A DNA stretch of 64,000 bases, taken from positions 1-64,000 of the forward strand of contig NZ_QWEY01000006.1 of assembly GCF_003443995.1 (NCBI RefSeq), given 5' to 3'. The DNA is from Pseudotabrizicola alkalilacus. Lineage in GTDB: Bacteria > Pseudomonadota > Alphaproteobacteria > Rhodobacterales > Rhodobacteraceae. The notes beneath the pieces were generated by a model. The model was not told the DNA's origin. It ran no database searches and saw nothing but the letters and a program-made list of their open reading frames with translations. Made by a program: the position numbers and the translations under genes. Of this stretch, positions 1 through 9,064 are shown in pieces; position 1 is the stretch's first letter; each line of letters opens with the position of its first letter.

Positions 1-50
1 GGCGATATCCGCGCCATCTGGGCTTCGGAAAGCAGGATCATCTCGCTCAT
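1..50 (-). mobile_element. IS5-family transposase, N-terminal fragment cut by window edge
   Basis: An ATG at position 50 on the minus strand opens a frame reading MSEMILLSEAQMARIS, which runs off the left edge. I recognise this opening from IS5-type (IS427-like) transposases common in Rhodobacterales; only 16 residues are visible, so the family call rests on that resemblance. The frame starts 75 bases beyond the g15 stop codon, in the same direction. The minus-strand run GGCTCTGGACCC (125-114), directly at the g15 stop, could be the outer end of the element, but its other end is not in the window. The transposase would catalyse cut-and-paste movement by a DDE mechanism; those residues lie outside the window. 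Confidence 0.6.
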
Positions 51-124
51 GGCAGCACCCCCTGTGGTGCCGCAAGTGAATCAGTGAGTTGTCCGACCCG
101 CAAGAAAATTAATGGGTCCAGAGC

Positions 125-3100
125 CTAAATTAAGACGTCTATATTTAAAGTTTTTATGGAACCACTCCCGTATAACAAGGATATCTGAGAAACCTCGACA
201 GAATACCGACCTGACACACCATTCAAAAATCGATGATCAAGTGTATAGGAAAAATTTGTCTCATTCAGTGTTCTGGTCATCAACACGGCACCGTTTTCAG
301 ACTTAACAACAAACTTATAAAGCTCAAGTTCCTCATTCAATGGAACATCATAGCCCTCCCAAGAATCCCCATTCAACCTTGTTCGACGAATCCAACGAAA
401 AAAATGATCTTGATTTTCAACATGGTACGTGAGATGCGCAACTGAAAGCGGGCGCAATCCAGTTCCCTTGAATGTTGCAATCTTATGCTGAACAAGATCT
501 GATCCTATGTCTTCGTCAGAAGGGCCAATCTGGTAGTGTTGTTCATGATTCAATTTTTCAATGGTAATAGATATCTGCTTTACCCTCTCATCAATTATGA
601 CAACGTATCTTCCAATTGGCCATTTTTCAGGCATAATTGCATCAAACCCAGCAAGCCCCCTAAGTCGCATAGATATTCCGAAAAGCCCTGGAGAAATAAG
701 TTCTGCACGCATATACTGTACAATTTCCCAGTTTTCTGAATCACCATCACCAATAGCCAACATATTTTGACCTGACAGCAAGCCGGTCAGCGAGACAGAC
801 TCCATTTCCCCCACCGGCATACTCACCAATAGAACTGGCCCATGATCAAATATACCTGCCGGGGAGAAAGACAATTCACTTTGCGTTCGGCCAATGCGCG
901 AAGCAGCCTCAAAAACACTGTTAACTGAGTATCCAGAATTTTCGTTTGAAGACCAGACTATCGCCGGTGACAACCATGGGTTTGATGAGACAGCCAAAAA
1001 CGGAGCGTGTGGAATCTGATTTGAACGAATAATAGGTAAATCCATCCAGATATTTGAAACCGGCCCTGATGAAACGTATGGATTCCACTCAGGTGAATCC
1101 ATACTTTCTCCAATATGAATATTGGAGGTCGGCTCAACACGAACTACCTTAACAGATAATTTTTTATCGAGCTCAAATCCATCAACTCTGTAACTCATTT
1201 CGTTCATCAGAACGGTTGAGCCAACTTGAATTCCACATCTGGAAAGCGGCAGATAGAAAGATAACTGATCGTCCGAAATGTTGACTTCCGCCAACCATCT
1301 GCTTGAGATTGCCTTTGCAATACCCACAGGTAAAACAAGTGGATACTCGGCTTCCAGCACAGAAGAGGAAGGTATTTGATTATTAGCAATCTCCGTGACA
1401 ACTGGCGAAAAATTTCCATCTGCTGCGAGGTGAGAAAAACGAACTCTCGAAGCAGTTTCAGATTGTGGCAGACGTAAATATTCCAGACCCGACAATCCAT
1501 CTGCACCTAATGCCACGTCACATGCCTCTACCTGAATAATACCAGATACATCTCGGGATTGAAAACGCAAGACGCCTTCGTCTTCGATGCAATCAAAAGC
1601 ATAAGAAACGGCAAGAGATTGAAGCTTGGATCTTCCGGATTGACTTTCTGAAACAGAGTATCCGTGAACCGATGCGTATAGGTGACTTGTATCAAATTCA
1701 AACAAGTTGGAATCTTCACAAACTTCACAAATCAATCGATCCAATTGAACAGAGGTTGCGCGTCCGTTCAGCCAATGCCCCCGATAATAGTTTTCCCCAT
1801 CAGACCAAAGATTAATGTTTCTTGGAAAATCCGAATACGGCCTTGCGTCCCAAGCCCAGGCATAGCAATGATCAAGGTCAAGCATAGATCCGGCATATAG
1901 ATGTGACTTTGGATTATTGTCCGGATCTGCCCAGTACATGTGACTAGCCCTGAAATATTGCATTTGAATAAAGTCATCTCTGGTTCCGAGCGACGAGCGT
2001 GGGACCGATGACTCAGAAGATCTTGCATCCAAAAACTTGTTCGGCTCATTGGTTCCTTTATCAATCGCAGCGCAACCATATTCTGTGAAGCGCATCGGTT
2101 TTGATCGGGGAATCCATGACGTTGGGTGCCCCAACCTGACACCATTTATCCGGTTGTGATGAGGTTGAGACCACCATGACGTCAGATCTTTGTAACGAAA
2201 GACCCAGTCCTCTCCATATCCGAAATCATGGATCGGAAGGCGATTTTGCGACTCAACTCCCTCTGGCCCTGAATAATACCAGTCGAACCCCTCCCCGCCA
2301 GATATATTTGATTTCAGATAATCAATATTGTAAATGGACCACCAAGCCGCGTCCGCATGCTGTGTGCCCTCTCTCCAGTCTGAAATCGGCATGTAATTGT
2401 CGATACCAATAAAGTCTATGTCGTTGCTCGCCCAAAGTGGATCCAGATGAAAGTAAACATTATCTTCTGTATGAAAGCCAAAGTATTCACTCCAGTCAGC
2501 TGCATAACTCAGCTTGACTTCTGGCCCCAGAATAACGCGAACATCGGCTGCTAATTTAATGAGAGCTTCAACAGTAGGAAAGCGATGTTCTGGGCCACGG
2601 ATCTGCGTTAGACCACGCATCCCCGATCCAATGCAAAAGGATTCAACGCCTCCTGCAAGCTGGCACAAAAATGCATTGTGCAGTATAAACCGACGATATC
2701 CCCACTTTTGCTCACCGGTATAGTACAGCTCTCCAGCCTGACCGTAAAAGTCACCAATCTGCGCACAACCAAAGAAATTTGTTACTTCACTCACGGCTAA
2801 CTCGGTTCTATCCGGGCTGTGTGCTCTCCCTGGTGCGATAGAAAGTGTAATACGCCCCCTCCAAGGGAGAGCAGGCTGGAACGCGTTATTGGAATAAGGA
2901 TCAGGCAGGTTATTGCCTTGTATTTGTTCCATCAGAATAAATGGATAGAACATTACGGATTGACCGCGCGCCCGCAATGCAACAATAGCATCAATCACCG
3001 ATGAGTCAGCGGGTGTACCTCCATAGAGCGGCCGGCCATCAACACGGGGTACTTCAAGCGCTTCGGTCCTAGTCACACCGCCTGACCGCCAAGGAAACTG

Positions 3101-4024
3101 AGTTCCGACAACCATATTTCGCTCAACTTTTGGCTGAATGTCACAATATCCACAGCGCAGGTCATTGCCAAACCACGACACAACCAGTGAGACGGCCTGA
3201 CACTTAGGCAGCTCCTGGTTGAGTTGATTCAAAGATGTTTGAAGATCGGTTTCTCCACTTGGTGCGTTTACATTCAAAACCCGAAAAAAGGAAAAGCTCT
3301 CTTCCTCAACCACTTTCCGCGTGGCGAGCGCGTATTCGCCGGTTCCTGGAATAAGCGCGACCGCCCTGATAGACTCCTGAAGATCAGGAATCTTTTCTGC
3401 CTCTTTACCCTGTGCTCTGCGCATGACCTCAAAACTGAACTGCGGCACACGATTGCCGTAGGCTGCAAGCTCAAGCTCTTCCAATACGACATAGGCAATG
3501 CCTCGATAGGCAGGGGCAAAAGAATTTCCCTGTTGTGCCTCGATCAGCGGATCAGGAAGCTGATCTTCCGTTCCCTTGTACACTCGAATATTCAAGGACT
3601 TCGGCGAGATTTCATCGCCATCCGCCCAGACCCGACTGATCCCCAGAATTTCGCCTTCGCATAATGCGATGGCCAGACTGACAGAGTAGGTATACTCCAC
3701 CGTCTTCGGCGAGGGCATGCCTTTGCCACCGCTCTTGCGGCTGGTTTCCCGAAATGGGGACGCCCAGATGACTTGCCCTGGCAATCGCATCCTGCCCCAG
3801 AATTTCGGAATCGGCGCCCCCTCGCTGGACCCCATGACGTGGAACCGGTCGAGTCGGCCGACTTCAACAGCATCAGAACCAATCCCCATGATCCGTTGAT
3901 CAACAACCCGCCCGAGCGTGGCGCCAAGGGCCTTGCCCATTACGGCACCGGACAACCCCAGAACAGTCCCACCAAAGCCCGCACCCAATGCAGCGCCTGC
4001 TGCGGCAAAAACGATCGTCGCCAT
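125..4024 (-). CDS. GTA g15: host-specificity / tail-tip protein with TIM-barrel-like domain
   Basis: This 1299-residue protein corresponds to the largest GTA tail protein (rcc01698-type, about 1300 residues). It has a glycine/alanine-rich hydrophobic start (residues 1-45), a glycoside-hydrolase-like TIM-barrel region at about 440-720, and a phage tail module at about 770-940. In the family it forms the tip and fibre part of the baseplate that contacts the recipient cell. It is the last gene of the GTA operon, directly abutting g14 with no gap. Composition is odd: the N-terminal 110-170 codons match the GC-rich neighbours, while the rest is AT-rich and uses codons such as ATA, TTA and AGA. 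This suggests replacement by recombination. The stop is immediately followed by IS-like sequence, so a few C-terminal residues may be missing. Confidence 0.93.
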   Translation of the reverse strand: MATIVFAAAGAALGAGFGGTVLGLSGAVMGKALGATLGRVVDQRIMGIGSDAVEVGRLDRFHVMGSSEGAPIPKFWGRMRLPGQVIWASPFRETSRKSGGKGMPSPKTVEYTYSVSLAIALCEGEILGISRVWADGDEISPKSLNIRVYKGTEDQLPDPLIEAQQGNSFAPAYRGIAYVVLEELELAAYGNRVPQFSFEVMRRAQGKEAEKIPDLQESIRAVALIPGTGEYALATRKVVEEESFSFFRVLNVNAPSGETDLQTSLNQLNQELPKCQAVSLVVSWFGNDLRCGYCDIQPKVERNMVVGTQFPWRSGGVTRTEALEVPRVDGRPLYGGTPADSSVIDAIVALRARGQSVMFYPFILMEQIQGNNLPDPYSNNAFQPALPWRGRITLSIAPGRAHSPDRTELAVSEVTNFFGCAQIGDFYGQAGELYYTGEQKWGYRRFILHNAFLCQLAGGVESFCIGSGMRGLTQIRGPEHRFPTVEALIKLAADVRVILGPEVKLSYAADWSEYFGFHTEDNVYFHLDPLWASNDIDFIGIDNYMPISDWREGTQHADAAWWSIYNIDYLKSNISGGEGFDWYYSGPEGVESQNRLPIHDFGYGEDWVFRYKDLTSWWSQPHHNRINGVRLGHPTSWIPRSKPMRFTEYGCAAIDKGTNEPNKFLDARSSESSVPRSSLGTRDDFIQMQYFRASHMYWADPDNNPKSHLYAGSMLDLDHCYAWAWDARPYSDFPRNINLWSDGENYYRGHWLNGRATSVQLDRLICEVCEDSNLFEFDTSHLYASVHGYSVSESQSGRSKLQSLAVSYAFDCIEDEGVLRFQSRDVSGIIQVEACDVALGADGLSGLEYLRLPQSETASRVRFSHLAADGNFSPVVTEIANNQIPSSSVLEAEYPLVLPVGIAKAISSRWLAEVNISDDQLSFYLPLSRCGIQVGSTVLMNEMSYRVDGFELDKKLSVKVVRVEPTSNIHIGESMDSPEWNPYVSSGPVSNIWMDLPIIRSNQIPHAPFLAVSSNPWLSPAIVWSSNENSGYSVNSVFEAASRIGRTQSELSFSPAGIFDHGPVLLVSMPVGEMESVSLTGLLSGQNMLAIGDGDSENWEIVQYMRAELISPGLFGISMRLRGLAGFDAIMPEKWPIGRYVVIIDERVKQISITIEKLNHEQHYQIGPSDEDIGSDLVQHKIATFKGTGLRPLSVAHLTYHVENQDHFFRWIRRTRLNGDSWEGYDVPLNEELELYKFVVKSENGAVLMTRTLNETNFSYTLDHRFLNGVSGRYSVEVSQISLLYGSGSIKTLNIDVLI

Positions 4025-4504
4025 TCATTCCGCCTTTTCAGGAAAACAGTATACGGCCGCGATGCGACGCACCCACGGACCAGACAATGAGCTTTCGACC
4101 ACCCCATAGCCGGTATAGGCATGGATAAATCTGGGGGTCGGCTCCAGTGTAGAAACGATGCCAAGGTGCTTTGCCACACAACCGTCCCGCATGCGGAACA
4201 AAAGGACATCTCCGGCACCCAGAGTGAGGTCAGGTTTTCGCAATAGGCACTGCCCTGCCGCCTGCATCAGAATTTCTTCGCCCGATGGCTCTGACCAGTC
4301 CATCGAATATGCGGGTGGCGTCAACGGTTCCGGCCCGATCACGGCCCGCCAGACCCCCCGGATCAGCCCCAGACAGTCGGTCCCGGCGCCGCGGGTTGTG
4401 GCCTGGTGGCGGTAAGGTGTTCCCAACCAGGTGCGTGCTTCCTGCACGATTCTGTCTTGCAGTCTAAGCCCAGCGGTCTCGACAAATACGGATTCGCTTT
4501 GCAT
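4025..4504 (-). CDS. GTA g14: NlpC/P60 cell-wall peptidase
   Basis: This 159-residue protein is of the GTA NlpC/P60 family. The expected Cys-His-His arrangement is visible: Cys44 in GTDCLGL, His113 in KHLGIV and probably His128. In GTAs this tail peptidase cuts recipient peptidoglycan so that DNA can enter the periplasm. I chose the ATG at 4504 because a strong GGAGG lies just upstream and the gene then starts 5 bases after the g13 stop. An upstream ATG at 4555 would overlap g13. It lies between the hub gene g13 and the tip gene g15, as in the Rhodobacter capsulatus cluster. Confidence 0.92.
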   Translation of the reverse strand: MQSESVFVETAGLRLQDRIVQEARTWLGTPYRHQATTRGAGTDCLGLIRGVWRAVIGPEPLTPPAYSMDWSEPSGEEILMQAAGQCLLRKPDLTLGAGDVLLFRMRDGCVAKHLGIVSTLEPTPRFIHAYTGYGVVESSLSGPWVRRIAAVYCFPEKAE

Positions 4505-4508
4505 TTGG

Positions 4509-5369
4509 TCACCTCCGCCCGCTTTTGCTTGGATTTGACCGCATCCAGTCTTCACCCGGAATGTGTGGGAAGCCTCTGAAATTTAAGAAATTGTCAAATT
4601 TTTGCCGACAGGTTGAGGCGCGCCGGTCGCAACCGGCAACAAGGCGCATCTGATCACCCGCTTGTGGCCGCACGCCAAAGCTCTGCCACATCTCAACAAT
4701 CCGGATCTGTCCAACCGTCGTGTCAGATTTGATCCGGCCCGATTGTCCTTTGCCGATGCCCGTGTGAATCAGCAACTGACCATCCGCAAACCAACCCTCA
4801 GAATATTCTGCAAGCGCAGGAACATGGATCACCCTGCCCTCCAACACCGCCTGAGCCGGGACGATGACAGACATGGCGGGCGCGGTCAGATCAACCTTGC
4901 ACTGAGCATCGCCAAGGACCGCCCCGCATTCCGCGTGATACACCCGACCATGCCGCACATTCAGCGCTTCGGTCAGCCCACGCAGCTCGACACGAAACGA
5001 TCCCTGACTGCGAGTCATTTCACCAAAGGTCCCGCGAAACAGAACCGAGCGTTCGTTTACATTGACCCAGTTCACCAGATAGGTCACCATTTCTGCGCCA
5101 TCGTAGCGCCCTGCCAAGATATCCTCCTCCCGAACCGAGGCGTCAGACAGCGCGCCCAGGACTTCGGTATTGTCGACCGCCATACCGTTTGTTTTTTCCA
5201 GAACTCCCGCCGTCAACCCGCTGCGCGCAGCGAAGAGCACGCCGTCAAAAGTCAGATCGCAGTCATGGTCGGTAAAGCCTAGCGTCTCACCGTCCCGGCG
5301 GCGTACAAGCCATGCCCAGCATACCGTGGTCGAGCCGGTCTTCAGATGGTTCTCCAAAGCGTGCTGCAT
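4509..5369 (-). CDS. GTA g13: baseplate hub protein (DUF2163 / TIGR02218 type)
   Basis: This 286-residue protein has the features of the DUF2163 phage/GTA family: an opening with WAWLVRRRDGETLGFTDHD, and a C-terminal Cys-rich stretch ending in FLNFRGFPHIPGED. Family members form the central hub of the GTA baseplate; in RcGTA this protein contains cysteines that bind an iron-sulphur cluster, and cysteines around CDRRASTC here could serve the same role (inference). Its ATG overlaps the g12 stop by one base, which implies translational coupling. Confidence 0.92.
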   Translation of the reverse strand: MQHALENHLKTGSTTVCWAWLVRRRDGETLGFTDHDCDLTFDGVLFAARSGLTAGVLEKTNGMAVDNTEVLGALSDASVREEDILAGRYDGAEMVTYLVNWVNVNERSVLFRGTFGEMTRSQGSFRVELRGLTEALNVRHGRVYHAECGAVLGDAQCKVDLTAPAMSVIVPAQAVLEGRVIHVPALAEYSEGWFADGQLLIHTGIGKGQSGRIKSDTTVGQIRIVEMWQSFGVRPQAGDQMRLVAGCDRRASTCRQKFDNFLNFRGFPHIPGEDWMRSNPSKSGRR

Positions 5370-6001
5370 TATATGCGCACCTCCACAACCGGCACATCCG
5401 GCACCTCGCCCGCCTGAAACGAGGCAATCGACGTCATGATCATGTCGGTGTCAAACCGGACCGGCACATCAAATTCAAAGCCCGCATAGACAGTAACACC
5501 CAAATCGGGTGGCACGGCAAAGGTGATCTCCCCCCGCTCTGCATCCAGCGAAAACTCCAGCCCCTCCACCTTTGGGTCGCGCGCAACTGCGACCAGAATT
5601 GTTCCCGCGACAGGTTTGGTGATGCGCCGGGTATAGGTCTCGGTCCCGGACCGATAGGTTTTTGTCAGGGCAAAGACGGTTTGCACCCCGTCTCCCGTGC
5701 CAATCACCTGATCAATGGCGGTCGGCTTGTGCGATGGCAGGCATGACTTGTAATCCGCCCAATCCTTCCAGCGAAAGCCGTGCATCCGGCCCCGGCGCGC
5801 CTCGAAGAACGCGATCAGCGCGTCGATATCGTCCAACGTCCGCAGACCGGCCCCCGCCTCATAGCGGCGGCGCGAATGGGCCCACGGCGTATTGCGCTCC
5901 TCATAGCCACTGGCCAGCATCACCACATCCGTCCGCCGTTCCGGCCCGCCGATCGACCCGAAACTCAGGTTGGCCGGAAATCTGATCTCATGAAACGCCA
6001 T
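5369..6001 (-). CDS. GTA g12: distal tail protein (DUF2460 / TIGR02217 type)
   Basis: This 210-residue protein belongs to the DUF2460 family, recognised from its start MAFHEIRFPANLSFGS and from the segment FFEARRGRMHGFRWKDWADY. The product forms the ring between the tail tube and the baseplate hub. It lies 9 bases after g11 and overlaps g13 by one base. Length and order match the reference GTA cluster. Nothing is damaged. Confidence 0.93.
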   Translation of the reverse strand: MAFHEIRFPANLSFGSIGGPERRTDVVMLASGYEERNTPWAHSRRRYEAGAGLRTLDDIDALIAFFEARRGRMHGFRWKDWADYKSCLPSHKPTAIDQVIGTGDGVQTVFALTKTYRSGTETYTRRITKPVAGTILVAVARDPKVEGLEFSLDAERGEITFAVPPDLGVTVYAGFEFDVPVRFDTDMIMTSIASFQAGEVPDVPVVEVRI

Positions 6002-6010
6002 TCTATGTCC

Positions 6011-6664
6011 TCACCTGTTCCGCTGACCGCGTGCCAAAGCCCGCGACGCCTGCGCCGCAATCTGGCTTTGGCTGCGCTGGAATCCCTGCACATCAGGGGT
6101 CTGAATGTTCATCACCACGGTCACCGGGCGGCCACCGCCAGCCGCCTGAACCCCAAGCCGCCCGTCTGCCCCGCGCGCCAGTGGCATAATCGCTTCTGGC
6201 CCCGCCTCGCCCATCAGACCACGCCCGCCCCGCATCGGAAAGCTGGTCGGGCTGGACACCACACCGCCTTTGGCAAAGGGCATGACACGGCCTTGGGCAA
6301 ACGCACCGCCGTCCCTGAACGGCATCATGCTCCCCATGACCGCGCTGACGCCCTGCGCCACCAGCCCGCCCATGGCCCCCTGCACCGGCCGCATCGCAGC
6401 GTTGTACACACCGTTGATCATCGACTGCGCCACCATCCGCAGCGCGTCCGACAGCTTCATCCCGTCAAAGATCAACCCGTCAAACGCCCGCCGCAGGCCA
6501 CCGCCAATGCCATTGGAGAGGCTGTTCACCTCGCGCCCGGTAAACAGCATGGTCGTCTGCATCTTCGCCAGTTCGCCTTCGAACGCGCTGACCATCGCCG
6601 ACGAGGCCCCCAGCGTTGCTTCAAGCGCCGCCACCTGCTCCTGCAGTTCTTCGATCTGCGCCAT
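6011..6664 (-). CDS. GTA g11: tail tape measure protein
   Basis: This 217-residue protein starts with a predicted coiled coil (about residues 1-35, IEELQEQVAALEATL) and continues as an Ala/Gly/Met-rich helical region ending in a conserved GEAGPEAIMPL motif typical of small tape measure proteins. It sets tail length and occupies the tube lumen. The short length is normal for GTAs, whose tails are short. The gene begins inside the end of the preceding small gene (44-base overlap). Confidence 0.9.
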   Translation of the reverse strand: MAQIEELQEQVAALEATLGASSAMVSAFEGELAKMQTTMLFTGREVNSLSNGIGGGLRRAFDGLIFDGMKLSDALRMVAQSMINGVYNAAMRPVQGAMGGLVAQGVSAVMGSMMPFRDGGAFAQGRVMPFAKGGVVSSPTSFPMRGGRGLMGEAGPEAIMPLARGADGRLGVQAAGGGRPVTVVMNIQTPDVQGFQRSQSQIAAQASRALARGQRNR

Positions 6665-6860
6665 GTTCCATATCCTTCGCTGTATCAGGAAAGGCTGCGG
6701 CCAGCTCTGCCAGTCGCGCCCGTGTCAGGGGCGGGTGTGCCACGTCCGCCCCCAGCATGATCCTCAGCTCCACCGGGGTCAGGCACCAGAACACGCCCGG
6801 CTCCAGCCCAAGCTGATGCAGGCCGACCCGGATCAGGCCCGGCCAGTCGATGCTGCTCAT
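6621..6860 (-). CDS. GTA g10.1: small tail assembly protein (TIGR02216 type)
   Basis: This 79-residue frame starts at the ATG at 6860, reading MSSIDWPGLIRVGL, with a 4-base overlap to the upstream gene. The core LGLEPGVFWCLTPVELRIML matches the small conserved phage family found between the tail chaperone and the tape measure in GTAs. Such a pair of small genes acts as assembly chaperones for the tape measure in many siphophages. The last 44 bases overlap g11 in another frame. A longer upstream-extended frame exists but would lie inside the previous gene and lacks family support. Confidence 0.85.
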   Translation of the reverse strand: MSSIDWPGLIRVGLHQLGLEPGVFWCLTPVELRIMLGADVAHPPLTRARLAELAAAFPDTAKDMEHGADRRTAGAGGGA

Positions 6861-7180
6861 GTCTCCCCCGGCAGGGTAAAAGCCCGCGCCAGCAGCTCTG
6901 CCGCAACGCGGGCGGCCTCCATCGGGCCGCCACCGATCTCGACGCTGCGCAGATCTGCCGCCGTGCCCTGCCACCCACCGCCACGCAGCCCCGCCACCAG
7001 CAGTGCCAGAACATCGCGCGTGGAAAACCGCCCGGCCTCGAACCGCTGCACCAGATCAATCAGCGATCCCGTCGCCAACGCGTCCTCCAGCTCGGCCAAC
7101 GCTCCCAGCGTCAGCCTGGCGACATGGCGGCGGCCATCCAGCACCACCGCCACCTCCCCCGCCCAAGGGTTCGCCATCAC
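6857..7180 (-). CDS. GTA g10: tail assembly chaperone
   Basis: This 107-residue protein, opening MMANPWAGEVAVVLDGRRHVARLTLGALAELE in two consecutive stretches, is of the GTA gp10 tail chaperone family (GTA_gp10). It overlaps the major tail gene by 4 bases upstream and g10.1 by 4 bases downstream (ATGA-type junctions). It is expected to act during tail assembly together with the tape measure protein. Confidence 0.9.
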   Translation of the reverse strand: MMANPWAGEVAVVLDGRRHVARLTLGALAELEDALATGSLIDLVQRFEAGRFSTRDVLALLVAGLRGGGWQGTAADLRSVEIGGGPMEAARVAAELLARAFTLPGET

Positions 7181-7590
7181 AGCGCCACAAAGCTGAGAGC
7201 ACCCGCCGAGGCCAGCGACATCTCATAGGTCGCCTCGCCATTATGGCTGCCGGCATAGTCGATCGAGGTGATCATGAATGCCCCCTCGACAACCCCGAAA
7301 TCAGGAATGATCACCTGAAAGTCCGGCACCTCGCCATCAAAGAAAATCTGACGTGCCCGCTCATCGGTATTGGCATCGCGAAACACGCCCGACCCCGAAA
7401 TCGAGGCCGACTTCACGCCCGCGCCGCCCAGCAACTCGCGCCAGCCGCCCGCACTTTCCAGACTGGTCACATCCACCGTTTCGGCATTGAAACTGATCCG
7501 GGTCGCCCGCAGGCCCGCCACGGTTTCAAAGGTGCCGTCCCCCGTCAGATCCAGCTTCAGCAACAGATCTTTTCCGCTTTGCACAGCCAT
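7177..7590 (-). CDS. GTA g9: major tail tube protein
   Basis: This 137-residue protein begins MAVQSGKDLLLKLDL and contains NAETVDVTSLESAGGWRELL, diagnostic of the TP901-1-like / GTA major tail protein family. It polymerises into hexameric rings that form the tail tube. A 26-base gap separates it from g8 upstream, one of the few real gaps in the operon, leaving room for its own ribosome binding site. Length is normal for the family. Confidence 0.94.
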   Translation of the reverse strand: MAVQSGKDLLLKLDLTGDGTFETVAGLRATRISFNAETVDVTSLESAGGWRELLGGAGVKSASISGSGVFRDANTDERARQIFFDGEVPDFQVIIPDFGVVEGAFMITSIDYAGSHNGEATYEMSLASAGALSFVAL

Positions 7591-7616
7591 ACTTACTCTC
7601 CAGCAATTTCAGATAT

Positions 7617-8015
7617 TTAAAGTTCAATCCGTACACGGAAGGTCAGGTCGATCCGTCGCACCTCGCCCTCCGCCAGCCGCCGGGCCACCGCTTTCAGAAA
7701 GCGAACGCCGACAATACGGCCGATACTCAGCGGCGGAGTTGCCCCCACCAGACTGTCCGACACCGCGCCCGCCAGAGTCTTGGCGGTCAGAAATCCGCTG
7801 GCATCACTGATCACGCTGACCACGACCCGGTGCTCCGCGCCGTCCCCGCTTTTGTCCGACTGGTCCAGCACCTCTTCCGGACCAATCAGAACAAAGGTTC
7901 CCACCGCGCCCAGCGGGGGCATCGCATCCACGACCAGAACACCGGCCAGCGCCGGATCACCGGACAACACCCCATAGACCGCTGCCTGCGGGGCAGCTGC
8001 TGCGCCATAGCTCAT
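7617..8015 (-). CDS. GTA g8: tail terminator (DUF3168)
   Basis: This 132-residue DUF3168 protein begins MSYGAAAAPQAAVYGVLSGD, with the conserved central segment VLIGPEEVLDQSDKSGDGAEH. In GTAs and HK97-like phages it caps the tail tube at the head-proximal end. It overlaps g7 by 4 bases, so translation is probably coupled. Confidence 0.92.
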   Translation of the reverse strand: MSYGAAAAPQAAVYGVLSGDPALAGVLVVDAMPPLGAVGTFVLIGPEEVLDQSDKSGDGAEHRVVVSVISDASGFLTAKTLAGAVSDSLVGATPPLSIGRIVGVRFLKAVARRLAEGEVRRIDLTFRVRIEL

Positions 8016-8350
8016 GCCGGTGTCTCCTCGCGTGCAAAGCAGGTCAGGTACTGCCCCGCCGCATCCCGCTCAGTCACGGCCAGCACCTGAAACACCCGGC
8101 CCCCGTCCGTCAGACGTTGTCCCGGCAGCGGTCTGCGGGGCGAACCAGAAGCCGCCCCCCGCAGAGTGATCCGGTACGGAACACTTGCCATCGAGACCTC
8201 TTCCCCGCTCGTACCCCGCCCCGTTCCGGGCGTGATCTCGGCCCACAGAGTTCCAATCCCCTGCCAGACCGTTGAAAAGCCCCCCGCGCTATCAGGGGTG
8301 GAAACCGGTTGCTCCAAGGTCAAAAGACGGTTCAGATGCACCGGGTTCAT
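8012..8350 (-). CDS. GTA g7: head-tail adaptor / head completion protein
   Basis: This 112-residue protein has the opening LNRLLTLEQPVSTPDSAGGF and the pattern GQRLTDGGRVFQVLAVTERD, typical of SPP1 gp16-like head closure proteins. It sits beneath the portal/adaptor ring and joins head to tail. It overlaps the adjacent genes by 4 bases on both sides. Confidence 0.9.
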   Translation of the reverse strand: MNPVHLNRLLTLEQPVSTPDSAGGFSTVWQGIGTLWAEITPGTGRGTSGEEVSMASVPYRITLRGAASGSPRRPLPGQRLTDGGRVFQVLAVTERDAAGQYLTCFAREETPA

Positions 8351-8949
8351 GCGCTGCCTCCACCCAATACCCGTACGGTCCGCCAGCGCTCGATCAGCGC
8401 CTGAACCGCCAACGGCAAGGCCGGACCACCCTGTGCGCCAGAATGGCGCACCTCGTAAAACTCCGCTGCCAACAACAGCACCGCCTGCGCCAAATCCGCC
8501 GGCACCGCGTCCCAGCCGGTGCCAAAGCCCGCGTCAAACACAATCTCGACCGTGCCATCCTCCGGAATGCCCGGCAAACTCCGCCCCGCCCCCCGCAACC
8601 GCGGGCGCGCCATATCGGGTTCAAGCCGATAGCGATCACTCGCCACCAGCACACCCTCCCCATTCGCATCACGGACCGTCACCGATACCAGCGCCGACAC
8701 CGGGGCCATCGGCAGCGCTTGCGCGCCCCGATCTTCGCGCCAGCGGTTCAGACGCAGCAGGAACCGCCGTGCCAGCAAGGCTTTACCGGTACGGCCTTCA
8801 ATCGCCGCAATCGCGGCCCGCAGATGGGCCACCACCAACCCATCCTGCAATCCGTCATCGGCAAAGCCGGTGCCCAGACGCAGATGATCCTTCATCGCCT
8901 GCACCGGCAATGCCTCTGGCGGCACCACGGTCTGCTCGGTCAGCATCAT
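8347..8949 (-). CDS. GTA g6: head-tail connector (HK97 gp6-like adaptor)
   Basis: This roughly 200-residue protein is of the gp6-like connector family and includes LEGIPEDGTVEIVFDAG-type sequence and a helical C-terminus (LAQAVLLLAAEFYEVR). It forms the ring below the portal. The frame is open to 9003, but a GGAGAGAG stands directly before three consecutive ATG codons at 8949, 8946 and 8943, so the start is one of these. It is separated from the capsid gene by about 150 bases that carry a strong hairpin (9065-9090). Confidence 0.88.
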   Translation of the reverse strand: MMLTEQTVVPPEALPVQAMKDHLRLGTGFADDGLQDGLVVAHLRAAIAAIEGRTGKALLARRFLLRLNRWREDRGAQALPMAPVSALVSVTVRDANGEGVLVASDRYRLEPDMARPRLRGAGRSLPGIPEDGTVEIVFDAGFGTGWDAVPADLAQAVLLLAAEFYEVRHSGAQGGPALPLAVQALIERWRTVRVLGGGSA

Positions 8950-9064
8950 CATCTCTCTCCGATTGCCCCGCCATCCTGCAAAGATCGGGCGCGCGCCCCA
9001 CACCGCTCGGTCGGAGGGGGGAGCAGCTAGACGGCATGGATTTTCCTGCGCGCGCCCGAAATCA

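Noticed and set aside
112-770. Several short plus-strand frames of 60-70 codons in the AT-rich part
   Set aside because: They are opposite g15, lack ribosome sites and show no protein-like composition.
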